This document shows, piece by piece, positions 25,804 through 34,911 of a stretch of 64,000 bases of DNA. The notes under the pieces are model-generated. The model did not search any database. It saw only the letters and a program-made list of their open reading frames with translations, and was not told the origin of the DNA. The stretch spans positions 77,014 to 141,013 of the forward strand of contig FR881275.1 in assembly GCA_000434735.1 (NCBI GenBank), given 5' to 3'. The position numbers were made by a program, and so were the translations under genes. Position 1 is the first letter of the stretch; every line of letters begins with the position of its first letter. The DNA comes from Bacteroides sp. CAG:530 (GTDB lineage: Bacteria > Bacteroidota > Bacteroidia > Bacteroidales > Bacteroidaceae).

Positions 25804-26835
25804 TTATCCCTGCATTAATGAAGGGAAAAAGATTGAAAATATCAATATTAACAAGCCGATGCCTAAAGCCACTATCGTCTTACGGTCGGCACCTGCCCAC
25901 TCGCGTAAGATTATTCCCCACAGATTAGAGAAAATCACGTTAAGCGACATCAGTATACTCCATGCGAATGCCATGAGTACAGGGCTATCGGTGAAGAAAC
26001 TTTTGCCCATCTCTAAGCCGAAAAACTGCGAGTACCACAATACACCGGCAAGCATACAGAATAAAACGTTGTTTACAAATAACGACGGAGATACGCTAAA
26101 GTAAGCCTTAGTGGTTCCGTTTTTTACGTTCTGCCATAGGCAGTATGCAGCGTTCGTAATAAATCCTCCTAAGGTGACTAACAGGATTACCGGCAATCCG
26201 GCGTATAGTGGGTTGACGCCTGCATTTAGAGCCGCCTCTTTAATGGGACTTCCGGCATCGAGACCCAAGGCGAAACATGCGCTCATCACACCGGCCAAAA
26301 GTGCCACTGCAAGCCCCTTTGTCAAGGCGAAGTCTTTCACTGCCGCTTGCTTTTCTTCGGCTGTCATAGACTGTGAGCGGAGTGAACCGCTGTAACCTAT
26401 TACGGCAATGCCTGCCAGTGTGATGCATACCCCAAGCAAAAGTACCAGACCGCTACCGTGAAGTAAGTCGGTTCCAGCCATCAGAGCCGGTAGCAGTGTT
26501 CCGAAAGCGGAGCAAGTACCAAGCGAGATGGACTGACCCAGAGCTACGCCCAAATAGCGCATACTAAGACCGAACGTAAGTCCGCCTACTCCCCACAGCG
26601 CACCGTAAACGATGGATTGCAGTGCACCTCCCGAAGATAGCAATGAGAATAGAGAACCATCGGACGGCACAGCCAACAGCGCACCTAAAAACGGAAATAC
26701 CAACCAAGCGAAGACGCCTTGCACTAGCCAGAAGTTCTCCCATTCCCATGATTTGATTTTCTTGATGGGGACGTACGAACTAGACTGTCCGAAACTGCCT
26801 ATAGATATGATGAGCAATCCTAACAAGATATCCAT
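25804..26835 (-). CDS. rhaT: L-rhamnose/proton symporter
   Basis: 343 residues, close to E. coli RhaT (344), with about ten membrane segments. The start MDILLGLLIISIGSFGQSSSYVPIKKIKSWEWENFWL fits the RhaT family, as does the RYLGVALGQSISLGTCSAFGTL segment. It would import L-rhamnose across the inner membrane. It lies 5 bp after the isomerase gene and 14 bp before the aldolase gene. Confidence 0.93.
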   Translation of the reverse strand: MDILLGLLIISIGSFGQSSSYVPIKKIKSWEWENFWLVQGVFAWLVFPFLGALLAVPSDGSLFSLLSSGGALQSIVYGALWGVGGLTFGLSMRYLGVALGQSISLGTCSAFGTLLPALMAGTDLLHGSGLVLLLGVCITLAGIAVIGYSGSLRSQSMTAEEKQAAVKDFALTKGLAVALLAGVMSACFALGLDAGSPIKEAALNAGVNPLYAGLPVILLVTLGGFITNAAYCLWQNVKNGTTKAYFSVSPSLFVNNVLFCMLAGVLWYSQFFGLEMGKSFFTDSPVLMAFAWSILMSLNVIFSNLWGIILREWAGADRKTIVALGIGLLILIFSIFFPSLMQG

Positions 26836-26840
26836 AACCG

Positions 26841-28094
26841 TCAGCGTTTAGAGGTTACATCTGCCTCGTATTTTTCTACTTCGGCTATGAATTCATTGCC
26901 TACGGCCACTCCGTTCTTGAGGCAGAACATATCGTAAACTGCGTTCCATGGCAAAGCCTTAGCTTCTTCCAGCAATGCCAGACGCTCAAAGCCCATGTCT
27001 TTGGCTTCATATTCGCGAAGCTGGGCAAGCGGTTCCAGCAAGGCACGTATCATGCACTTCTGTGCGGCGCGGCTACCTATTACGTAAGCTCCGATACGGT
27101 TGATTGATGCATCGAAGTAATCGAGGCCGTAGTGTACTCTGTTAAGTGCGTCGCAGCGAACGATTTCGCTGAACAAATCGAGTGTCGGGTCGTCCATGAT
27201 TGTTACGTGGTCAGAATCCCAACGTACGGGTCGGCTTACGTGAAGCATCAGCTCTGGCAGGTAAAGCAGCATTGCCGAAACCTTGTCGGCTACACTTTCC
27301 GTTGGGTGGAAGTGACCGGTGTCTAATGTTACCATCTTATTATTTTTCACGCCGTAGCCCAAGTAGAACTCGTTAGAACCTACGGTGTAGCTTTCAAGGC
27401 CGATACCGAACACTTTCGATTCGATGCTGTCTTTCATGTGTTTGTATTCTGTAGCGAAAATCTCATCAAGTGAGTCTTTTAGTAGCTTGCGATACTCCAT
27501 GCGGTTTACAGTGATGTCTTTGCTGCCATCGTGAACCCATACGTTCATGATGCAGGGGTCGCCTTGCGCTTTACCCATCTCTTCGGCAATGGCGCGGCAA
27601 CGTTTGCTGTGCTCTATCCAGAAGTCGCGAATGCCTTTGTCGGGGTTAGAGAGCGAAAGGTTTCCGCTCTTGGGGTGTCCGAAACAAGTGGTGTTGAAGT
27701 CGAGTTTCATGTCGTTCTCTTTTCCCCAGTCAATCCAGCTTTGGAAATGTGTTATATCTACTTCATCGCGGTCTACCACTTTCCCTTTAAAATCTCCGTA
27801 TATCTCGTGTAAGTTTAGTCTATGTGTTCCCGGTATCATCGATTTTGCCTTCAGTATGTCGGCACGTAGTTCGTCTATGTTTCGTGCTTTTCCTGGATAG
27901 TTTCCGGTAGCCTGAATGCCTCCGCCCAGCTGTCCGGCCTGCACTTCAAATCCTGCTACGTCGTCAGCCTGCCAGCAATGAAGAGACAGGTGGAAGTCTT
28001 GCATATGGTTTAATACTTTTTCGGTGTCTACACCCAGTGCTGCATAGCGTTCTTTAGCAATCTCGTACGAGTTTAAGATAAGTTTTTCATTCAT
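26841..28094 (-). CDS. rhaA: L-rhamnose isomerase
   Basis: 417 residues, against 419 in E. coli. Converts L-rhamnose to L-rhamnulose. The TIM-barrel metal-site segments are recognisable: VWVHDGSKD, LDTGHFHPTESV and WDSDHVTIMDD. The N-terminal LHCWQADDVAGFE is characteristic. Called rhaI in Bacteroides. It lies 19 bp downstream of the kinase gene. Confidence 0.96.
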   Translation of the reverse strand: MNEKLILNSYEIAKERYAALGVDTEKVLNHMQDFHLSLHCWQADDVAGFEVQAGQLGGGIQATGNYPGKARNIDELRADILKAKSMIPGTHRLNLHEIYGDFKGKVVDRDEVDITHFQSWIDWGKENDMKLDFNTTCFGHPKSGNLSLSNPDKGIRDFWIEHSKRCRAIAEEMGKAQGDPCIMNVWVHDGSKDITVNRMEYRKLLKDSLDEIFATEYKHMKDSIESKVFGIGLESYTVGSNEFYLGYGVKNNKMVTLDTGHFHPTESVADKVSAMLLYLPELMLHVSRPVRWDSDHVTIMDDPTLDLFSEIVRCDALNRVHYGLDYFDASINRIGAYVIGSRAAQKCMIRALLEPLAQLREYEAKDMGFERLALLEEAKALPWNAVYDMFCLKNGVAVGNEFIAEVEKYEADVTSKR

Positions 28095-28113
28095 GATATT
28101 TAGTTTTTTAGGT

Positions 28114-29595
28114 TTAATGTAATCCGATAATATTTCTGTACTTTATATAAGCTGCTTGCCATAGTTCACTGTCTTGCGGGTAATAAGTAGACAGTTCCAC
28201 ATTGGCATAGATAACGTTTCTCATTTCCTGAAGCGACTGCACTATGCCTGCCGCTTTAGCCTGTAGCATGATGTTGCCCACCGAAGAGGCTTCCGCCGGT
28301 CCGGCTATTACCGGTAATCCGATAGCGTTTGCCGTAAACTGGTTGAGCAGAGCGTTTCTTGATCCGCCGCCTATAACGTGTAGCTTTTCTATAGGATATT
28401 CAGACAGAGCCTTGAACACATCGAGCGTTTCGCGGTATTTCATGGCGAGGCTTTCGAATATCATTCTGATGTAAGCTGCATGACCATCCGGAATTTCCTG
28501 ATTGGTACGTAAGCAATACTCATTGATAGCCTCGGGCATATCAGCAGGATTAACGAACAGAGCGTCATCCGGATTGATGAAACACGAGAAAGCTTTTGCT
28601 TCCGAAGCCATCTTCACCATTTCGGGATAAGTATATGAGGTGCCGTCCTTTTTCCAACGCTGCAGGCATTGCTCCAGAATCCACATTCCGGTGATGTTCT
28701 TAAGGAGTCTTATAGTGCCGTCTACTCCGCCTTCGTTAGTTATGTTATGTTTTATGGTTTCTTGGTTTATTACAGGTTCTTGTGTCTCAATTCCCATAAG
28801 CGACCATGTGCCCGAACTCAGATAAGCGAAGTTTTTGTCGGTAGCTGGTACTGCTGCTACCGCCGAAGCTGTATCGTGCTCGGCTACGGCTACCACCGGG
28901 ATGGAAGGTATCTGCAGTTCTGCGGCAAGTTCTGGCGATAAGTGTCCTATAATGGTACCCGGCTTTACCAGAGGTGCCCATTGTTCACGGCTGGTATTGA
29001 CGCTTTTCAGCAATGCCTCGTCCCAATCTCTTTTTATCGCATCAAGCATCCCCGAAGTCGAGGCGATGGTATACTCCGTTACCATCTTGCCCGTGAGCAT
29101 ATAGTTAAGCGCATCGGGTATGAAGAGAATTTTGTGGGCCGCCTTCATCGATTCACAGCCACGACCATTGAGTACGTGTAGCTGAAAAAGGGTGTTGAAA
29201 TCCATGTGCTGTATGCCGTTTCGCATATATAGCTTTTCGGCATCCATTACATTGCTGAAATATTCTTCTTTCTTGCCAATGTTCTGCGGGTCTCTGTATG
29301 CGTATGGTATGCCGCATAGCTCGCCGTCGGCATTTACGCCTACTATATCCACGCCCCAAGTGTCGATGCCTGCCGATGTGACAGGCACGCCTTTACGGGC
29401 TACTTCGGCGAATCCTTTTTTCAGATTCTCATAGAGTGAGTAAATGTTCCAATAGAAATGTCCGTTCAATTGCAACATCTGATTGGGGAAGCGTGTTATT
29501 TCTTCTAAGGTCAACTTTTCTCCTTTCAGTTTTCCTAGTATCGTACGTCCGCTTGTGGCTCCCAAGTCGAATGCTATAAAATAATTTGTGTTCAT
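28114..29595 (-). CDS. rhaB: rhamnulokinase
   Basis: 493-residue FGGY-family sugar kinase that phosphorylates L-rhamnulose at C1. The N-terminal ATP-binding motif is FDLGATSGRTILG; AEHDTASAVAAVP and HVIGGGSRNALLNQFTANA are the second nucleotide-binding regions. First gene of the operon (called rhaK in Bacteroides); its promoter region is shared with the divergent regulator. Confidence 0.95.
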   Translation of the reverse strand: MNTNYFIAFDLGATSGRTILGKLKGEKLTLEEITRFPNQMLQLNGHFYWNIYSLYENLKKGFAEVARKGVPVTSAGIDTWGVDIVGVNADGELCGIPYAYRDPQNIGKKEEYFSNVMDAEKLYMRNGIQHMDFNTLFQLHVLNGRGCESMKAAHKILFIPDALNYMLTGKMVTEYTIASTSGMLDAIKRDWDEALLKSVNTSREQWAPLVKPGTIIGHLSPELAAELQIPSIPVVAVAEHDTASAVAAVPATDKNFAYLSSGTWSLMGIETQEPVINQETIKHNITNEGGVDGTIRLLKNITGMWILEQCLQRWKKDGTSYTYPEMVKMASEAKAFSCFINPDDALFVNPADMPEAINEYCLRTNQEIPDGHAAYIRMIFESLAMKYRETLDVFKALSEYPIEKLHVIGGGSRNALLNQFTANAIGLPVIAGPAEASSVGNIMLQAKAAGIVQSLQEMRNVIYANVELSTYYPQDSELWQAAYIKYRNIIGLH

Positions 29596-29714
29596 AATGG
29601 TTAACTTGATTACATGGCAAATGTACTGACATCGAAACCGTTCGGACGGTAAAAAATGATTTTCGGAATGGAAGATATGATGGAAATGTCTACCTTTGTA
29701 AAAATACGCTTTTC
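29596..29714. promoter_or_regulatory. divergent promoter region of the rhamnose operon and its regulator
   Basis: 119 bp. Minus-strand TACATTTG (29618-29625) is the -7 box of the operon; plus-strand TACCTTTG (29691-29698) is that of the regulator gene. Neither has a TTTG at -33, as expected for activator-dependent promoters. Between them lies ACCGTTCGGACGGT (29637-29650), with ACCGT/ACGGT arms, placed where an AraC-type activator would bind upstream of the operon. The operator role is inferred. Confidence 0.6.
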
Positions 29715-30611
29715 ATGAATAGAAAGATTTCGAAAAATTATAAGTACCTTATCAGTAGTCAGCACGACGAGAATTGGGGGATTACCGTAAACACCGTTGG
29801 TAGCGAGACGATAGAAAAGAATTATGATACATATCCGCCGCGTACCGGGCATCCGGCTCAGTTTTTCTTCGCTCCTTCGCGTGGAAGAAGGCTGGATAGT
29901 TATCAGTTGCTTTATATCACTAAGGGGAAGGGTACGTTTTTTACTTCGCCTCAGCAGAGCATAGAGATTAAAGAAGGCGATATGATTATACTGCGTCCTC
30001 AGCAGTGGCATAGCTATATGCCCGACAAGAGTACTGGGTGGAAGGAAATGTGGATAGGTTTTGAAGGAGCTAACATGGATAGCCGGTTTGAAAACGACTT
30101 TTTCAATAAGGATAAAATAGTATATAGAATAGGTGTTCAAGATAATATAGTGAACCTATACGACCAAGCCATACGTGTGGCCAACGAAGAAAAGGCGGCT
30201 TGTCAGCAGTTCTTGGCGGGCATTGCTAACCTGATTCTTGGTATGACCATGTATTACGACCAAAACCGCTGCTTCGATACTGCTACCGAGGCTCAGATAG
30301 ATAAGGCGAAAATCATAATCAGAGAAAACCTGTTGAAAGGCATCACGCCAGAAGATGTGGCTTCGCAGATAAATATGAGCTATTCATGGTTCAGAAAGTT
30401 ATTTAAGGACTATATCGGAGTGTCGCCGGCGCATTACATTCAGGAATTGAAGATACAGGAGGCTAAACAGATGTTGTCGGACATCAATACGAGCATAAAG
30501 GAGATTTCGTATTATCTTGGTTTCGATGATATGGCTTATTTCTCAAAGGTTTTTAAGAAATACACTGGTTATACTCCCATTGAATATAAGACTACATTCT
30601 ATTCTCATTGA
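29715..30611 (+). CDS. rhaR: AraC-family activator of the rhamnose operon
   Basis: 298 residues. The N-terminal cupin shows FFTSPQQSIEIKEGDMIILRPQQWHSYMPD, the usual AraC sugar-binding fold. The C-terminal double HTH is GITPEDVASQINMSYSWFRKLFKDYIGVSPAHYIQ and IKEISYYLGFDDMAYFSKVFKKYTGYTPIEYK. The divergent position next to rhaBATD is that of RhaR in Bacteroides, which activates the operon in response to rhamnose; ligand and target are inferred from that context. Confidence 0.85.
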   Translation: MNRKISKNYKYLISSQHDENWGITVNTVGSETIEKNYDTYPPRTGHPAQFFFAPSRGRRLDSYQLLYITKGKGTFFTSPQQSIEIKEGDMIILRPQQWHSYMPDKSTGWKEMWIGFEGANMDSRFENDFFNKDKIVYRIGVQDNIVNLYDQAIRVANEEKAACQQFLAGIANLILGMTMYYDQNRCFDTATEAQIDKAKIIIRENLLKGITPEDVASQINMSYSWFRKLFKDYIGVSPAHYIQELKIQEAKQMLSDINTSIKEISYYLGFDDMAYFSKVFKKYTGYTPIEYKTTFYSH

Positions 30612-30722
30612 GAGATACAATTGGCTATCTGGTGTTTGTAAACAATGAATGATAACTACGTAAATACCACAAATGGAATAATTTTTGTAGCAAAAGGACT
30701 AATGGAGATATGCCGAAAGCAA

Positions 30723-30730
30723 TATCTTTG
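30723..30730 (+). promoter_or_regulatory. -7 element of the RND efflux operon
   Basis: TATCTTTG, 50 nt before the adaptor start codon; no clear -33 element. Its position inside a longer open frame supports the later start chosen for the adaptor. Confidence 0.45.
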
Positions 30731-30779
30731 CACTAGAAAATTAGACTATTCAATACAGACTAAAAACAGCAATAGTAAT

Positions 30780-31805
30780 ATGATGAAAAAGATTGTTTTC
30801 ATGACAGTTATGCTTGCCTGCATAAGCCTGGCCGGATGCTCAGAAAAGAAACAGAACGCATCGAGCCAACCGGTATCGGTAGAAGTGCAGACAATGAAAT
30901 CGGCCGATGTGACAGCCGGATATGATTATGTAGGAACAGTAGAAGAAACCACCGGAGCGATGCTCAGTTTTCAGGTGCCGGGCAATGTGGAACGTATAGC
31001 GGTAGATGCCGGAACACGTGTGCGCCGCGGACAGTTGCTCGCTACACTTAATCAGGCTTCGCTAAAAGATATGTACGATGCGGCGGCAGCCACGCTGACT
31101 CAGGCGCGAGATGCTTATGCGCGATATAGTAAACTGCATCAGCAAGGCAGTATGCCCGAGATTAAGTGGGTGGAAGTGGAAAGCAAATTACAACAGGCGG
31201 TATCTGCCGAAGCCATAGCCAAGAAGAACCTTAACGATAGTAGGCTCTATGCTCCGTACGATGGGGTGATAGCCTCTAAAGAAGCCGAGCAAGGCATGAA
31301 TGTATTGGCTGGTCAGCCCGTGCTGAAGCTTGTAGACGTGCGTCAGGTTTCGGTGAAAATAGCCGTGCCCGAAAAAGAAATTGCCCGATTGAAAGTAGGA
31401 CAGAAGGCTACGTTCCGTGTAGAGGCACTCGACGGTCGCTCGTACCAAACTCAGGTAACGGAGAAAGGTATTGTGGCTAATCAACTATCGCATACTTACG
31501 ATGTGAAGATGAAGGTTGATAATGCTGACGGTGCGTTGATGCCAGGCATGGTATGCAATGTGAGCGTGGTTCCCGACACACAGAAGAGTGGGTTTACGCT
31601 TCCGGCTGGAGCCGTATCGCTCGATGTTGACGGACGCCGTTTCGTATGGACGGTAGTCGATGGTAAGGCTGCTCGCCGATGGGTAGAGACCGGAGCGCTT
31701 GCCGGCAATAACGTATCTATAACCAGTGGACTGTCAGAGGGCGACCAGGTGATAACCGTAGGTAATCATAAGGTGAGCGAAGGCATGGAAGTGAACGTCA
31801 AGTAA
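30780..31805 (+). CDS. RND efflux periplasmic adaptor lipoprotein
   Basis: About 341 residues from the ATG pair at 30780/30783, which gives a lipoprotein signal with lipobox LAGC (MMKKIVFMTVMLACISLAGC). An upstream in-frame ATG at 30645 would put 45 non-signal residues in front and would place the probable promoter inside the gene. The biotinyl-lipoyl-like half motif VPGNVERIAVDAGTRVRRGQLLATL, a short helical hairpin and the DGVIASKEAEQGMNVLAGQPVLKLVD half motif follow, as in HlyD/AcrA adaptors. It joins the inner-membrane pump and TolC-type channel encoded next. Confidence 0.9.
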   Translation: MMKKIVFMTVMLACISLAGCSEKKQNASSQPVSVEVQTMKSADVTAGYDYVGTVEETTGAMLSFQVPGNVERIAVDAGTRVRRGQLLATLNQASLKDMYDAAAATLTQARDAYARYSKLHQQGSMPEIKWVEVESKLQQAVSAEAIAKKNLNDSRLYAPYDGVIASKEAEQGMNVLAGQPVLKLVDVRQVSVKIAVPEKEIARLKVGQKATFRVEALDGRSYQTQVTEKGIVANQLSHTYDVKMKVDNADGALMPGMVCNVSVVPDTQKSGFTLPAGAVSLDVDGRRFVWTVVDGKAARRWVETGALAGNNVSITSGLSEGDQVITVGNHKVSEGMEVNVK

Positions 31806-31821
31806 AAGGGAGACACTGCGT

Positions 31822-34800
31822 ATGAAAAGAAATTTCATTGAGGCTGCCATGGCTTATCATAAGATAGTGCTGCTGATAGTCAGTATGTTTGTCATTATCG
31901 GCATATATGGCTTATGTATGATGCCTAAGCAGGAGATACCGTCCATCACCATCCGTCAGGGATTGGTAGCCGTGGTTTATCCGGGAGCTACTTCTGCAGA
32001 GGTGGAGGCACGTGTGGCAAGGACGTTAGAGGATTTCGTCTTCGGATATAAAGAGGTGAACAAGAAGAAGAGCTATACGCTTAGCAAAGACGGAATGGCG
32101 CTGATGTTCCTGGAACTGAATGATAATGTCAATAACCACGATGCGTTTTGGTCTAAGTTTAAGCACGGTCTTAGCGGACTGAAGACGCAGTTGCCTTCGG
32201 GGGTATTGGCGGTGCAGGCTATAGATGATGTGGGCGATACCTCGTCGTTGCTCATTACGCTTGAGAGTAATCAGAAGACTTACCGTGAGTTGCGGAAGTA
32301 CTTAGAGTCGCTCGAAGACAAGTTGCGCCGCATCGATGCGGTGTCTCGACTGCGTGTGTCGGGTATGCTCGATGAGCAGATATCAGTTTATCTGGACAGT
32401 AAGAAGATGGCCCGCTATGGCATAGGTGCCTATTCGGTATTGTCGAAGTTGTCGATGCAGGGATTCACCACGCTGAGCGGAACCGTTAAGAACGATGATG
32501 GCGTATTGCCGGTGCATGTGGCTGATTCTTACGACACCGAGCGTGAGGTAGGCGAGCAGATAGTCTATTCTGATAAAGACGGAAATATTGTCCGACTGAA
32601 AGACGTAGCCCGTGTAGTGCGCGAGTATCCCGACACTGACAAATACATACAGTGCAACGGCACTAAATGTGTGCTTCTCTCAGTAGAGATGCGCGAAGGC
32701 TACGATATTGTGGCGATGGGAAAAGAAGTGCATCAGTTGCTCGATGAGTATAAAAAGACTCTTCCAGATGATGTAAACATTACTACCATTACCGACCAGG
32801 CTAAAGTGGTAGAGGACTCTGTAATCAACTTCCTCCGTGAGTTGCTTATCGCTGTGGTTTCTGTTATCGTGGTAGTTATCTTGCTGATGCCGCTACGTGT
32901 AGCAGGGGTTTCTGCCATATCAATCCCGGTAACAATTTTCATGGCATTGGCACTGTTCTGCATATTCGGTATCGAGCTGAATACCGTAACTTTGGCGGCG
33001 CTGATTGTTACGCTTGGCATGATAGTAGACGATTCGGTGGTAATCATAGACAATTACATTGATAAGTTGGGCACAGGCATGTCTCGTTGGCATGCGGCAT
33101 CGGCTGCACCGCGAGAGTTCTTTATGTCGGTATTGTCGGCCACTCTTTCTATCAGTATTACTTTCTTCCCGTTCTTGTTTACCATGACAGGCCCTTACGG
33201 CGACTTCGTTAAGTCGTTCCCGTGGTCTATGTTTATCATATTAGGTATCTCCTTATTAATATCGTTGCTGGTCACTCCGTATCTGCAGTACGTATTCATT
33301 AAGAAAGGCATCACTCCAAAGCAAGATGCCGACGGCAAAAAGAAGAAATCTCCGCTCGACTATCTGCAGGCTGGATATGATGCACTGTTGGCGGCTTGCT
33401 TCCGCCATCCGATGCTTACTATAGGTGCAGGTGTTGCTTCTATCGTGCTCGGGGTATTGATATACTTGTCCACCCCTCAGCGCATGAAGCCTATAGCCGA
33501 CCGTGACCAGTTTGCCGTAGAGTTCTATCTTCCGGCTGGTGCCTCATCGCAGCGTACTGCAGCGGTGGCAGATAGCATTCGGCATATCTTGGAGAAAGAT
33601 GAACGTGTAGTTTCTATCACTTCGTTTATAGGTGAAGGTTCGCCTCGTTTTCATTCTACTTACGCACCGCAGGTGGGCGGACCCAACTTTGCACAGTTCA
33701 TAGTGAACACTAAGGGAGAGGAAGAGACAGAGCAACTGCTTGATGAGTACGCCGACCGCTATACAGAGTATTTCGCCGATGCGCATGTGCGCTTTAAACA
33801 GATGGACTACTCTGATGCCATTTATCCGATAGAGGTACGCCTTAGCGGTGATAGCATCAGCGACTTGCTTAAAGCCGCACAGATAGTAGAGCAGACCATG
33901 CACGCCAATAAGGGTCTGAAGATGATACGCACTAATTATGAGAACGTACAGCCGGGCATAATGGTACGCCCTGATGAGGTAGAGGCCGAACGACTTGGTG
34001 TAAACAAGGCGTTGCTGTCAGCCGATTTGGCGGTAGGCTTTGGCGATGGCATTCCGATGACTACACTTTGGGAGAAAGATTACCCCGTAAGCGTGGTGCT
34101 GAAGTCTGATCATAACGGAAAGCCTAATGCTGATGATTTGCTGAATGAATACATCCCCGTACTTGGAGGTATGTCGGCAGTTCCGTTGAGGCAGTTGGCA
34201 TCTGTTACACCCGATTGGAACCCTGGTACGATAGTTCGCAGAAATGGTGTTCGAACTATTTCGGTCACTGCCGAGGTGTGTAGAGGCGGAAACGAGAACG
34301 TGCTGGCCAATGAAGTATGGAATGCCATCCCGTTCGATAAACTACCCGCAGGTGTTGAGGCATCGTTGGGCGGTATGTACGAGAAGGATAGCGAAACCAT
34401 CCCTATGGTGGTAAACGGTGTAGTGATAGCCGTACTGCTGATATTCTTCATACTGCTGTTCCATTTCAAACGAATAGATTTGGCGTTGATAAACCTTGGT
34501 TCCATCACGCTGTGTGTGTTCGGAGCGATGGCGGGACTGAAGTTGCTTGGCATGGACCTTAGTATTACAGCTATATTAGGACTTGTAAGTTTGATGGGTA
34601 TTTTGGTGCGTAACGGTATTATTATGCTCGATTATGCCGAGGAACTGAGGCGAGACATGGGCATGTCTGTACGCGATGCCGCCTATCATGCTGGGGTGCG
34701 CCGTATGCGACCCATCTTCCTTACTTCGGCTGCTGCGTCTGTGGGCGTATTGCCTATGATATTAGAGAACTCATCGCTGTGGACTCCTATGGGTACGGTG

Positions 34801-34890
34801 ATTTGTTTTGGTACACTTATTTCTATGGTGCTTATTTCTACGGTGTTACCCGTTATGTATTGGTTGGCATTCAGGGGTAAGGTGAAATAA
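31822..34890 (+). CDS. RND-family efflux pump, inner-membrane permease
   Basis: 1022 residues, normal for a proton-driven RND pump. Membrane helices occur at the N-terminus, in two blocks of about five (near 330-490 and 840-1010), with two large periplasmic loops between. Typical blocks are VVYPGATSAEVEARVARTLED near the N-terminus and GMIVDDSVVIIDNYI in the first helix block, the latter holding the paired acidic residues of the proton relay. Hydrophobic substrate type cannot be told; the family includes both drug (HAE1) and metal pumps, and HAE1-like is more likely. Second gene of a three-gene operon. Confidence 0.92.
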   Translation: MKRNFIEAAMAYHKIVLLIVSMFVIIGIYGLCMMPKQEIPSITIRQGLVAVVYPGATSAEVEARVARTLEDFVFGYKEVNKKKSYTLSKDGMALMFLELNDNVNNHDAFWSKFKHGLSGLKTQLPSGVLAVQAIDDVGDTSSLLITLESNQKTYRELRKYLESLEDKLRRIDAVSRLRVSGMLDEQISVYLDSKKMARYGIGAYSVLSKLSMQGFTTLSGTVKNDDGVLPVHVADSYDTEREVGEQIVYSDKDGNIVRLKDVARVVREYPDTDKYIQCNGTKCVLLSVEMREGYDIVAMGKEVHQLLDEYKKTLPDDVNITTITDQAKVVEDSVINFLRELLIAVVSVIVVVILLMPLRVAGVSAISIPVTIFMALALFCIFGIELNTVTLAALIVTLGMIVDDSVVIIDNYIDKLGTGMSRWHAASAAPREFFMSVLSATLSISITFFPFLFTMTGPYGDFVKSFPWSMFIILGISLLISLLVTPYLQYVFIKKGITPKQDADGKKKKSPLDYLQAGYDALLAACFRHPMLTIGAGVASIVLGVLIYLSTPQRMKPIADRDQFAVEFYLPAGASSQRTAAVADSIRHILEKDERVVSITSFIGEGSPRFHSTYAPQVGGPNFAQFIVNTKGEEETEQLLDEYADRYTEYFADAHVRFKQMDYSDAIYPIEVRLSGDSISDLLKAAQIVEQTMHANKGLKMIRTNYENVQPGIMVRPDEVEAERLGVNKALLSADLAVGFGDGIPMTTLWEKDYPVSVVLKSDHNGKPNADDLLNEYIPVLGGMSAVPLRQLASVTPDWNPGTIVRRNGVRTISVTAEVCRGGNENVLANEVWNAIPFDKLPAGVEASLGGMYEKDSETIPMVVNGVVIAVLLIFFILLFHFKRIDLALINLGSITLCVFGAMAGLKLLGMDLSITAILGLVSLMGILVRNGIIMLDYAEELRRDMGMSVRDAAYHAGVRRMRPIFLTSAAASVGVLPMILENSSLWTPMGTVICFGTLISMVLISTVLPVMYWLAFRGKVK

Positions 34891-34911
34891 CACGGTTTAA
34901 TTTAATTAGGT

